From Kerstersia gyiorum (GTDB taxonomy: Bacteria; Pseudomonadota; Gammaproteobacteria; Burkholderiales; Burkholderiaceae_B), in NCBI RefSeq assembly GCF_004216755.1, contig NZ_SGWZ01000002.1, positions 620,001 through 684,000 of the forward strand: 64,000 bases of DNA. The letters are read 5' to 3'. The notes under the pieces are model-generated. The model was not told where the DNA came from and searched no databases. It saw nothing but the letters and a program-made list of their open reading frames with translations. Made by a program: the position numbers and the translations under genes. Below, in pieces: positions 43,087 through 51,007 of this stretch (its first letter is position 1; each line of letters begins with the position of its first letter).

Positions 43087-44079
43087 TCAGCGGCCCAGGG
43101 CCTTGTAGGTGGCTTCCAGCGTGTCCTTGCCCACGCGCGATTCCATTTCCTTGTGCACCGGCAGCAGAGTGTCGATCCATTGTTGGCGCTCTTCGGCGGT
43201 GGGCTCGTAGAACGTGGTTTTGCCGGAGGCCTTCATCGCCGCCAGGGAATCGTCGTTTTCCTTCTGGGCGATATCGTTGGCGTAGGTCGTGGCTTCGCTC
43301 ATGGCGCGCTCGAGTTGCTCACGCACATCGGCGGGCAGGCCGTCCCAGAATTTCTTGTTGACGATCACCGCATAGCCCAGGTACCCGTGGTCGGACAACG
43401 TGGCATGCTTCTGCACTTCGTGCATTTTCTGGGTGTACATGTTCGACGGCGGGTTTTCCGTGCCATCGACCACGCCGGTCTGCAGCGCCTGGTAGACCTC
43501 GGAGAAGGCCATGACCTGGGGCACGGCGTCCAACGCCTTCATCTGGGCTTCCAGCACCTTGGAGGACTGGATACGCAGCTTCAGGCCCAGGAAATCGTCC
43601 GGCGTGTGAATGGGCGTGTTGGCGCTCATGACCTTGAAGCCGTTATCCCAGTAGGCCAGGCCAGTGATGCCCTTGGGCTCCAATTTGGCCAGCAGGCTCT
43701 TGCCGACGTCACCATCGGTGATCTTGCGCAGGTCATCCTTGCTCTGGAAGATGTAGGGCAGATCGAAAATTTCGAATTCGCGCACGCCCAGCGGGCCGAA
43801 CTTCGCCAGCGAGGGCGCCAGCATCTGCACTGCGCCCAGTTGCAGGGCTTCCAGTTCTTCCTTGTCCTTGTAGAGCTGGGAGTTGGGATAGACTTCGACC
43901 TTTACTTTTCCATCCGTGTACTGTTCCGCCAACTCCTTGAAACGTTCCGCGCCCTTGCCCTTGGGCGTGTCGGGCGCCACGACGTGGCTGAACTTGATGG
44001 TGATGGGGGCCTGGGCATAAGCCCCGGCGCTGGCGAACATCATAGCGGCGGCGAACGCCATGGAAAGGCGAATTTTCAT
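43087..44079 (-). CDS. dctP: TRAP transporter substrate-binding protein, DctP type
   Basis: This 330-residue periplasmic protein has a signal peptide at about residues 1-22 (cleavage after GAYA). Mature DctP features are IKFSHVVAPDTPKGKGAERF, the helix with LRIQSSKVLEAQMKALDA carrying the carboxylate-binding Arg, and QTGVVDGTENPPSN. The strong site AAGGAGG precedes ATG 44079. C4-dicarboxylates are the best guess from family resemblance and from the adjacent DctS/DctR-like regulators. Confidence 0.93.
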   Translation of the reverse strand: MKIRLSMAFAAAMMFASAGAYAQAPITIKFSHVVAPDTPKGKGAERFKELAEQYTDGKVKVEVYPNSQLYKDKEELEALQLGAVQMLAPSLAKFGPLGVREFEIFDLPYIFQSKDDLRKITDGDVGKSLLAKLEPKGITGLAYWDNGFKVMSANTPIHTPDDFLGLKLRIQSSKVLEAQMKALDAVPQVMAFSEVYQALQTGVVDGTENPPSNMYTQKMHEVQKHATLSDHGYLGYAVIVNKKFWDGLPADVREQLERAMSEATTYANDIAQKENDDSLAAMKASGKTTFYEPTAEERQQWIDTLLPVHKEMESRVGKDTLEATYKALGR

Positions 44080-44131
44080 TGTTTCCTCCTTGGTTATTGT
44101 TCCCTGTGACGGGTTTCCCTGAATTTATCTT

Positions 44132-46267
44132 TTGAAACAAACGGGGATAGTGGGGGAGAATAAAAGGATCATTTCCCGGTCGCTATTGTGGATTTCCGAA
44201 GTGTCTAAAGAAGACCCCCTGTTTCCTTCGCAGTCTGGCGGGCTGTGGCGGCGGCCCCTGGACGGGCTGGCGTCGGCGGCGCCGCTGGTTGCCATCCTGA
44301 TGATCAGCGTGCTGATCGGGCTTTTTCTGTGGATGACGGAAAAAGAACGGCGCCAGGAACTGCATGTGAATCTCTTGCGAGACACTCTGTGGGTAGAGCA
44401 GGCGCTGCGGTTCCAGCTGGGCACGCATCAGGATAATCTGCTGCGCCTTGCGGCGGACCTGGCCGTGCAGCCGCAGGCCATCGACAAGGACTCCCTGTCG
44501 CGCATGCGTCACCTGGTTGCCAATCACGCGGAACTGCTGCAGATTACCTGGTTCGATGAGCAAGGTGAGGTTCGTGCGGCCGTGCCGCCTCATGGCCTGG
44601 CCGATGCCGGGGCGGCCCTGGACCGGCCGCCGCGTGACGCCTGGTCCTTGCTGGGCGTGGCGTCACCGGCCTGGAGTCCGCCCCGCAAGCAGGAGGGCAG
44701 GTTGCTGTCTTTCCTGCGCTTGCCGGTCAATCGCGAAGATGGCAGCACTGGGCTGCTTGAAGCCACGCTGGCGCTCGATGAGCTGTTGGCCACGCAAGTG
44801 CCCTGGTGGATCGCCGAGCATTATCAGGTATCCCTGACGGGACTGGATGGTGAACCCCTCGTCAAGAAATCCAATGCGGTTGGCGAGCCGACTGGCAGCC
44901 AGCAGCATTCGATGTCCTTCGACCCGCCGTTCCATGGCATTTTCCTCACCTTGGCGCCTTACCGGGCGCCCCGCAATCCGCTGCATATGCTGTTGATTGC
45001 CGGTATTGTCGGGCTGGCTTTGCTGACAGTCGTGAACCTGGGCTTGCTGGCGCTGCATTTCAAGCGGCGGCGCCAGGCCGAGCAGGCCTTGCGCAATGAA
45101 CAGCTGTTCCGGCAGGCCATGCAGGACTCTGTGACCGTCGGCCTGCGGGCGCGTGCGCTCGATGGCAAGTTGCTGTTCGCCAACCCGGCGTTTTGCCGCA
45201 TGGTTGGCTGGCCCGCCGAGGAAATCATAGGCATGATGCCGCCCATGCCTTGGTGGCGTCCGGACATGCTCAATGAAATCCAGCAGCGCCACCTGGCGCA
45301 GCACAGCGTGCCCAGGGCGCACAGTTTCGAGACAGTGTTTCAGCGCCGCGACGGCGTGTCCATTCAGGTGATGGTTTATGAAGCCCCCCTGATCGACGAC
45401 AAAGGAGTGCACGTGGGCTGGATGGCCTCCATCCTTGATATTTCCGACCGGCGTCAGGCGGAGGCCCAGGCCAGCCGCCAGGCGGACCGCCTACAGCAGA
45501 CCGGCCGCCTGATCACCATGGGTGAAATGGCATCGACGCTGGCGCATGAACTGAACCAGCCGCTGGCGGCCATCGCAAGCTACTGCGCCAGTTGCCAGAA
45601 CCTGCTGGCCAAGGGAGGGGCTGACCGCCAGGTACTGGCCACTTTGCTGGAAAACCTGGCGGCGCAGAACCGTCGGGCCGGCTTGATCATCCGACGTATC
45701 CATGACTTCGTGCGCAAGCGCGAGCCGGTACGCGAACAGGGTGACCTGGCACGGCTGGTCCGCGACACCGTCGGCTTTGCCGAGGCCGATGCCAGGCGCC
45801 AGGGCGTGCTGCTGCGCTGCCAGCCGGCGCCGGTGGCGAGCATGCCAGTGCGGGTGGACCCGGTCCTGATCGAGCAGGTGCTGCTGAACCTGATCCGCAA
45901 TGCAATCGAGGCGACGCTGGAAAACGGCGTGCCGGATGGCGTGGTCGATATTGGCCTGGAGTACCAGGACGACTGTTGTATCGTATCGGTCGCAGACCAC
46001 GGCGCTGGCGTTGCCCCTGAAATGATGGAAAGAATTTTCACGCCGTTTGCAACAACCAAGAAGGCAGGCATGGGGATGGGGCTGAATATCTGCCGCTCCA
46101 TCCTGGAACAACATCATGGCCAGCTCTGGTTCGAGGCCCGGGCTGGCGGTGGCGCGGTATTCCTGTTTTCCCTGCCTGCATGGCATGGTGCAGAAGGTGC
46201 ATCCGCAACACTGGCGGAGCAGGACGCCGGCGGCAACAGCGACACAAGGGACGATAGGGATGAGTGA
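44132..46267 (+). CDS. dctS: Membrane sensor histidine kinase, DctS-like
   Basis: This kinase of up to 711 residues has two transmembrane helices (about 51-68 and 290-312) flanking a roughly 220-residue periplasmic sensor domain. A PAS domain follows (QAMQDSVTVGLRARALDGKL). The HisKA phospho-His is near residue 472 (STLAHELNQPLAAIASYCAS), and the ATPase boxes are LLNLIRNAIEA, DHGAGV and GMGMGLNICRS. This architecture and the position divergent from dctPQM match DctS of Rhodobacter. The start is uncertain: TTG 44132, GTG 44150 and GTG 44201 are in frame, none with a strong ribosome-binding site. The end overlaps the response regulator start by 8 bases. Confidence 0.88.
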   Translation: MKQTGIVGENKRIISRSLLWISEVSKEDPLFPSQSGGLWRRPLDGLASAAPLVAILMISVLIGLFLWMTEKERRQELHVNLLRDTLWVEQALRFQLGTHQDNLLRLAADLAVQPQAIDKDSLSRMRHLVANHAELLQITWFDEQGEVRAAVPPHGLADAGAALDRPPRDAWSLLGVASPAWSPPRKQEGRLLSFLRLPVNREDGSTGLLEATLALDELLATQVPWWIAEHYQVSLTGLDGEPLVKKSNAVGEPTGSQQHSMSFDPPFHGIFLTLAPYRAPRNPLHMLLIAGIVGLALLTVVNLGLLALHFKRRRQAEQALRNEQLFRQAMQDSVTVGLRARALDGKLLFANPAFCRMVGWPAEEIIGMMPPMPWWRPDMLNEIQQRHLAQHSVPRAHSFETVFQRRDGVSIQVMVYEAPLIDDKGVHVGWMASILDISDRRQAEAQASRQADRLQQTGRLITMGEMASTLAHELNQPLAAIASYCASCQNLLAKGGADRQVLATLLENLAAQNRRAGLIIRRIHDFVRKREPVREQGDLARLVRDTVGFAEADARRQGVLLRCQPAPVASMPVRVDPVLIEQVLLNLIRNAIEATLENGVPDGVVDIGLEYQDDCCIVSVADHGAGVAPEMMERIFTPFATTKKAGMGMGLNICRSILEQHHGQLWFEARAGGGAVFLFSLPAWHGAEGASATLAEQDAGGNSDTRDDRDE

Positions 46268-46964
46268 AGTCAGGGGGCAGGACAAGGGCATGCGGGAAGA
46301 GCCAGGCGGCACAACCGTCCCGACACCCCAGCCAGAGGATAAGGACGTGCTGGTACATATCGTGGACGATGATGCGGCCATCAGGGATTCGCTGGCCTGG
46401 CTGTTCTATTCGCGCGGCATCGCGACGCAGACATGGAGCTCGGGCGAATCTTTCCTGGAAGCGTGGTCCGCGGCGCTGGAGGGCTGTATCCTGCTGGACA
46501 TTCGCATGCAGAACATGTCGGGCCTGGAAATGTTTGACCATCTCCAGGCCCGTGGCGCCTTGCAGCCCGTGGTGTTCCTGACCGGCCATGGCGACTTGCC
46601 CATGGCCGTGGATGCGCTCAAGCGAGGTGCCGTCGATTTCATCGAAAAGCCGTTCAATGATAACGATCTGGTTGACCGCGTGCTGGACGCCATCAGGCAT
46701 GGCCGGCGCCAGCGCGAGCAACGCCTGCGCACCCTGGACCGCGACCAGAAGGTCGCTACCTTGTCCATGCGTGAACGGGAAGTGCTGGAGAAAATCCTGG
46801 CCGGCCTGCTCAACAAGCAGGTCGCGGATGAGCTGGGCGTCTCCATGCGCACGGTGGAAGTGCATCGCGCCCGCATTCTGGAAAAAATGGGTGCACGCAA
46901 TGTCGTGGAACTGGCCCGCCTGTTTGGTGCCGACGATTGGCAGGACCGGGAGGCTGGCGCATGA
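46260..46964 (+). CDS. dctR: FixJ/NarL-family response regulator, DctR-like
   Basis: This 234-residue regulator has a receiver with the DDD pocket (36-38), phospho-acceptor D80 (LLDIRMQNM) and Lys in FIEKPFND. A LuxR-type helix-turn-helix follows (LSMREREVLEKILAGLLNKQ, then VADELGVSMRTVEVHRARIL). The first 28 residues before the receiver are a charged extension; ATG at codon 11 is an alternative start. In Rhodobacter the DctS-DctR pair activates dctPQM. Its stop overlaps the endonuclease V homologue start (ATGA). Confidence 0.92.
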   Translation: MSEVRGQDKGMREEPGGTTVPTPQPEDKDVLVHIVDDDAAIRDSLAWLFYSRGIATQTWSSGESFLEAWSAALEGCILLDIRMQNMSGLEMFDHLQARGALQPVVFLTGHGDLPMAVDALKRGAVDFIEKPFNDNDLVDRVLDAIRHGRRQREQRLRTLDRDQKVATLSMREREVLEKILAGLLNKQVADELGVSMRTVEVHRARILEKMGARNVVELARLFGADDWQDREAGA

Positions 46965-47326
46965 CACGTATCAATTGCGTACCGGTGGAAGAACTCAGCC
47001 AGCAGCACCTGGTAGCCGAATACCGCGAACTGCCCCGGGTCTTCGGCCTGGCGCGCAAGGCGCGCGAGCGGGGCGACCCACGGCGCCAGGACCAGTATGT
47101 ACTGGGGACCGGCCATGTGCTGTTCTTCTACCGCCGCCTGGGTTACCTGGCAGATCGCTACGATGCCTTGGTGCGTGAAATGCAGGCGCGTGGCTACAAG
47201 CCCAACTTCACTGCCAGCCTGCGTGAGGCGCATGCGGATATTCCCGCCGATTGCTGGGGCAACTGGACCCCCGATGCCGAGGCGCTGGCATTGAATCGTC
47301 AGCGTATCAAGGAGCGCGGCGGCTGA
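46961..47326 (+). CDS. Pyrimidine dimer DNA glycosylase, T4 endonuclease V (DenV) homologue
   Basis: This 121-residue protein aligns with phage T4 endonuclease V along its length: MTRIN at the N-terminus, QHLVAEYRELPRVFG, and LGTGHVLFFYRRLGYL. Catalytic residues known from T4 are kept: Thr2 (alpha-amino nucleophile), Arg3, Arg22, Glu23 and Arg26. The enzyme cleaves the glycosyl bond at UV-induced cyclobutane dimers and nicks the strand as an AP lyase. The roughly 18-residue C-terminal tail of T4 (WYKYYG region, which contacts the dimer) is missing; the protein ends at NRQRIKERGG. Its ATG overlaps the dctR-like stop, so it appears co-translated with a carboxylate regulator. Codon use resembles its neighbours. 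Confidence 0.88.
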   Translation: MTRINCVPVEELSQQHLVAEYRELPRVFGLARKARERGDPRRQDQYVLGTGHVLFFYRRLGYLADRYDALVREMQARGYKPNFTASLREAHADIPADCWGNWTPDAEALALNRQRIKERGG

Positions 47327-47342
47327 GAGCGCGGTTGCCATG

Positions 47343-47375
47343 GCCAGGCGTCGTACTTGCGGTATCGCGCCTGGC
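47343..47375. repeat. Inverted repeat after the endonuclease V homologue
   Basis: GCCAGGCG and CGCCTGGC arms with a 17-base spacer lie just beyond the stop codon. There is no T-run; it may be a factor-independent but inefficient terminator or a processing hairpin. Confidence 0.35.
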
Positions 47376-47548
47376 ACTGGTCCATATGCGTAGCGGCGTG
47401 GCTTTCGCTTTGGCGGAATGTGAAACTTGGTGAATGCTGCTTGCCCCCGAGTGACAGCATCCGTGCATATCAGGTTATCCTTGAACGGCTTATCTGCTGC
47501 CGGCGAGCAATCCGCCCGCTGGCCCCACTGGCTAAGGAGATCCACGCT

Positions 47549-48196
47549 ATGAAACAAGGTCATAACGGTAAACTCGCTGCCGCAGCGCTCGCTGCGATCC
47601 TGCTGGCTGGCTGCGCGTCACAGCAGCAGAACAATACGCTGCTGGGCAGTGGTGCAGGTGCCGCATTGGGCGCCGGCGTCGGCGCGCTGATCGGCGACAG
47701 CAGCAAGGCTGCGCTGATCGGCGCCGGTATCGGTGCCGTGGCAGGCGGCGTGGTGGGCTACAACTGGGGGGGCATCAAGCAGGACGTCGAGCAGTCGGGC
47801 GCCACCGGCCTGGGTATTGATGTTACCGAGCAGCCCAATGGCACCTTGAAGGTCAATATTCCCGCCAGCGCCGGCTTTACGTCCAGCAGCGCGGCCCTGC
47901 AGCCTGCCTTGCTGCCGGTGCTCGACAGCGTCGCCCGTGCGCTGGTTCAACATCCGGAAGTGCGCGCCAAGGTCATCGGCAATACGGACAACACCGGTTC
48001 CGCCGCCTATAACCAGAAGCTGTCGGTGGAACGTGCCCAGAGCGTTTCGACCTATTTGCAGCAACGTGGCGTGGCGCCGGGCGATCTCACCATCGAAGGC
48101 CGTGGCTTCAGCGACCCGGTCGCCAGCAATGACACGGCAGAAGGCCGCGCTGCGAACCGCCGCGTGGAAATCTACCTGTACGCCGTGCAGCAATAA
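47549..48196 (+). CDS. OmpA-family outer-membrane lipoprotein, YiaD-like
   Basis: This 215-residue lipoprotein has the lipobox LLAGC with the modified Cys22. A Gly/Ala-rich glycine-zipper segment (about 30-75, with repeated GAGIGA-type elements) is followed by an OmpA C-terminal peptidoglycan-binding domain (VIGNTDNTGSAAYNQKLSVE ... RAANRRVEIYL). Family proteins tether the outer membrane to peptidoglycan. ATG 47549 follows AAGGAGA. A strong terminator follows, so it is monocistronic. Confidence 0.92.
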   Translation: MKQGHNGKLAAAALAAILLAGCASQQQNNTLLGSGAGAALGAGVGALIGDSSKAALIGAGIGAVAGGVVGYNWGGIKQDVEQSGATGLGIDVTEQPNGTLKVNIPASAGFTSSSAALQPALLPVLDSVARALVQHPEVRAKVIGNTDNTGSAAYNQKLSVERAQSVSTYLQQRGVAPGDLTIEGRGFSDPVASNDTAEGRAANRRVEIYLYAVQQ

Positions 48197-48246
48197 ATCG
48201 GCGCGCTGGCCTGGGCATATTCGGGTTGGCGTGGGAAAATCATGGG

Positions 48247-48273
48247 AAACGGCCCTTGCAGGGCCGTTTTTTT
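48247..48273 (+). terminator. Rho-independent terminator after the OmpA-like gene
   Basis: AAACGGCCC pairs with GGGCCGTTT around TTGCA, followed by a run of seven T, 50 bases after the stop codon. Confidence 0.93.
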
Positions 48274-48396
48274 GCCCGACTTCAAGACAAGAACGTCCCC
48301 TTGGGGGGCAGCAAGCCGAAGGCGCAGTGTGGGGGCTCTGTGCTGCGTCGTTCGTGCGTCGCCGGTTGCGCGGCTTTGCCTGTATCACAACAGGCC

Positions 48397-48783
48397 TTAA
48401 TCGTGGTGGTCCTGCGCGGCGAGCTTCATGCCGTTTTCGCGCATCCAGCCGGCCAGGGAGTCCAGCGTGGGGCGCAGCGACAGGCCTAGTTCGGTAATGC
48501 TGTATTCGACCCGGGGCGGCACTTCGGCATAAATACGACGGCTTACCAGGCCTCGTTGTTCGAACAAGCGCAATTGCCGGGTCAGTTCCTTCTGGGTGAT
48601 GGGGGCCACGGCTCGTTGCAGTTCGCTGAAGCGGACTGCGCCGCCGATGATGATGAGCCGGTAGAGGATGGGAATGGCCCATTTGCCGGAGACCAGCTTG
48701 ACGAAACTCACCATGGGGCAGGGAGCTGGCAAGCCATCGCTGGCAGCCTTCGCTGGCGTGCGGATTTCTGGGTTCATGGGCAT
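48397..48783 (-). CDS. HxlR-family transcriptional regulator
   Basis: This 128-residue winged-helix regulator shows the HxlR pattern: a Cys near the N-terminus (APCPMVSFVKLVSGKWAIPI), RFSELQRAVAPITQKELTRQ, and the wing VPPRVEYSITELGLSL. Such proteins often sense electrophiles or redox state through that cysteine and repress a divergent oxidoreductase gene. Two ATGs (48783, 48777) are possible. It is divergent from an SDR gene, its likely target. Confidence 0.9.
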   Translation of the reverse strand: MPMNPEIRTPAKAASDGLPAPCPMVSFVKLVSGKWAIPILYRLIIIGGAVRFSELQRAVAPITQKELTRQLRLFEQRGLVSRRIYAEVPPRVEYSITELGLSLRPTLDSLAGWMRENGMKLAAQDHHD

Positions 48784-48816
48784 GGCGAATGTTCCATAAG
48801 TAGCTGGTTGGCATTT

Positions 48817-48853
48817 TAGTATCAAATTGGTGCCTACTATGAAAAGGATACTA
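48817..48853. promoter_or_regulatory. Probable HxlR operator in the divergent promoter
   Basis: TAGTATC (48817-48823) and GATACTA (48847-48853) are exact 7-base inverted arms with a 23-base spacer, centred between hxlR-like and SDR genes in A/T-rich DNA. Arm spacing of about three helical turns would place both on one face. Confidence 0.55.
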
Positions 48854-48898
48854 TAGAAGGAAAAATAGGCCTTCCACTCTTTGAAAAAGGAAGCGCAA

Positions 48899-49648
48899 AT
48901 GAATAGGCTGCAAGGGAAATATGCCCTGATCACCGGGGGCAGCAGCGGTATCGGCCTGGAAACGGCAAGACAGTTCATGGCCGAAGGCGCGCAGGTTGCC
49001 ATTACCGGGCGTAACGCCCAGGCGCTGGCACAGGCGCAGCAGGTGTTGGGAGAAGAGGTGTTGGCGCTGGTTTCCGACGCAGGGGACGTCCGCAGCCAGC
49101 AGGCGCTGGCAGGCATCCTGGCGCAGCACTGGCCGCGTCTGGATGTGGTCTACGCCAACGCAGGGGACGTCACTCACCGGCCGCTGGCGGATTGGGATGA
49201 GACGGCTTGGGAGCGCCTGATGGCGACCAATCTCAAGGGGCCGTTTTTCCTGATTCAGGCTTTGCTGCCTCTGCTGGCCGATCCGGCTTCCGTCATCCTG
49301 TGCGGCTCGACCAGTGCTCATATCGGTTTGCCGCAAAGCAGCGCGTACGCTGCCAGCAAGGCCGGCCTGTTGTCCTTGGCCCGCACGCTTTCGGCGGAGC
49401 TGGCGCCGCGCGGTATCCGGGTAAACGGGCTGAGCCCGGGGCCGACGGAAACCCCGGCGCTGGGAAAACTGGGGCTTTCCGCCGAGCAGCAAAGCGCGAT
49501 GCAGGAAGAGATCCGGCGGCTGGTGCCCATCGGCCGCATGGGCACGCCCTGGGAGTTGGCGCAGGCGGCAGTGTTCCTGGCAGCCGATGAATCGCGCTTT
49601 ATGGTCGGGACCGAATTGTTGGTCGATGGCGGGGTGGCGAACCTGTAG
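48899..49648 (+). CDS. Short-chain dehydrogenase/reductase
   Basis: This 249-residue classical SDR has the cofactor motif TGGSSGIG (residues 12-19), the structural NAG in YANAGDVTHRP, catalytic Ser in CGSTSAHIG, and YxxxK in SAYAASKAG. The C-terminal GTELLVDGG is typical. An Arg in TGRNAQALAQA suggests NADPH preference. ATG 48899 follows AAAGGAAG. Divergent HxlR control suggests induction by a quinone or carbonyl compound, but the substrate is unknown. Confidence 0.92.
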   Translation: MNRLQGKYALITGGSSGIGLETARQFMAEGAQVAITGRNAQALAQAQQVLGEEVLALVSDAGDVRSQQALAGILAQHWPRLDVVYANAGDVTHRPLADWDETAWERLMATNLKGPFFLIQALLPLLADPASVILCGSTSAHIGLPQSSAYAASKAGLLSLARTLSAELAPRGIRVNGLSPGPTETPALGKLGLSAEQQSAMQEEIRRLVPIGRMGTPWELAQAAVFLAADESRFMVGTELLVDGGVANL

Positions 49649-49713
49649 TCCAGGCAAGCCGGCGATACCGGGCTGTGTCGTCCTCGACCGGCGGCGCCCC
49701 GGCTGACATGGGT

Positions 49714-50631
49714 TCAGTGCGCCAGGAATACCATGATCATGAAGGGCGCAAGCACGGTCAGGATGAAACCGCTCACCAGTGCCAGGGGAACAATATCCGG
49801 CGCGCAGGTCTGCTTGACGATGGGCAAGGTGGTGTCCAGGGCGGTAGCGCCCGCGCTGCCGACGGCGGGCAGCGGATAATGCATGCCGGCCATATAGAGG
49901 ATGACAATGGCCAGCAGCTCACGCAGCAAGTCGGTCATCAGGGCGATGGTGCCGTAGTTCTGGCCCAGGGCCTCGCCAATCATGACGCTGGACAGCGAAA
50001 ACCAGCCGAAGCCCGACGCCAGCGCAAGCGCGACCTGAAGATTTTCACCGGTCGCCCAGGCGGCAGCGCAGGCGCCCAGCAACGAGCCGAGCACGACCAG
50101 CAGCGGGATGGCGAAGGCCTTGAATGACCAAAGCCGGCCTTTCAGGTCGACCTGACCCAGGTCGATGCCGACCAGTACGATCAGAACCAACAGCAGCGTC
50201 CAGCTCGATGGCAACGGATGGGCGTGCGCAATGCTGGCGGGCATCCAGGTAAAGGCCAGCCCCCCGAGCACCACCATGGACAAGGCAATGCCGCATTCTT
50301 TCACTGGTTGCCAGAACGTGGCGGTATTGGCTTCGCGGCGCGGCGCCGTTGCGCTGCCTCGGGTGCGCCGTATCAGCAGCCAGATCAGCAGGCATGGCAC
50401 CAGGGTGGTGAACAAGGCCAGTACGCCGGCTGTGTAGAGCGCGCTGCCCAGCGCTTCGGCCGACGAGAGCACGGCGCCGAATTCCATGCCGATCAGAAAC
50501 AGCAGCAGCCAGACCAGCGGGCCGATCAACCGTATCAGCCAGTGCCGCAGCGTGCGCGGCAAGACATGGCTGGCGGCCCAGCCGCCGGCGAGCGCGCCGA
50601 CAATCGGCATCAGAGAGGAGAGGGCGGTCAT
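49714..50631 (-). CDS. lysO: Lysine exporter LysO (DUF340)
   Basis: This 305-residue membrane protein has about eight transmembrane helices. It carries conserved acidic/Gly segments typical of LysO (YbjE): LLLFLIGMEFGAVLSS, LLVLIVLVGIDLGQVD, GFGWFSLSSVMIGEALGQNYGT in part, and MTDLLRELLAI. E. coli LysO exports L-lysine and toxic analogues. The start at 50631 opens at the first membrane helix; upstream in-frame sequence is not protein-like. Confidence 0.9.
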   Translation of the reverse strand: MTALSSLMPIVGALAGGWAASHVLPRTLRHWLIRLIGPLVWLLLFLIGMEFGAVLSSAEALGSALYTAGVLALFTTLVPCLLIWLLIRRTRGSATAPRREANTATFWQPVKECGIALSMVVLGGLAFTWMPASIAHAHPLPSSWTLLLVLIVLVGIDLGQVDLKGRLWSFKAFAIPLLVVLGSLLGACAAAWATGENLQVALALASGFGWFSLSSVMIGEALGQNYGTIALMTDLLRELLAIVILYMAGMHYPLPAVGSAGATALDTTLPIVKQTCAPDIVPLALVSGFILTVLAPFMIMVFLAH

Positions 50632-51007
50632 GGCAGGGCCGCCGTGGAAGGGGATGTAGCCATCTGGCCGGTTGTGGCATGCGATAAAGCCGTTGGCTCG
50701 GACACGGTAGCGTGTGGGCGGGCAGCAGCAGTCAGGCGGAAGTCGAAAGTCAGTACAGGCAAGGTAGCAGAATGGCGGATAAGGCCAGCGCAAATGTGGC
50801 GGGCCATCAAAATAACAGAAGAAAAAGACAGGCGTGAGTACGTCAGGCCTCAGCCAGGCGCAAGCGGTGACAAGCGATGCATGAACGGCGCTCCGGTGCA
50901 GGTAAAAAGGCCGGTGCGGCCAGCAATGCAGGCAACGGCGGCGGGCAACAACCGGTGGGGGCATTTTTTAGGGACGCTTGCCGCCGCACCGGTCAGGCAG
51001 CGCGGGA
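50632..51007. other. 376-base interval upstream of lysO
   Basis: No gene, recognised riboswitch or strong terminator was found. It must contain the lysO promoter and the 3' end of the yicC transcript. I looked for a lysine riboswitch pattern and saw none that I could defend. Confidence 0.5.

Noticed and set aside
47327..47548. Missing C-terminal tail of the endonuclease V homologue recoverable by frameshift
   Set aside because: Neither alternative frame after 47300 encodes a WYKYYG-like segment before stop codons.
50632..51007. Possible lysine riboswitch before lysO
   Set aside because: I could not find the conserved five-helix junction or a terminator/anti-terminator pair; GC-rich repeats alone are not enough. 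An Infernal search would decide.
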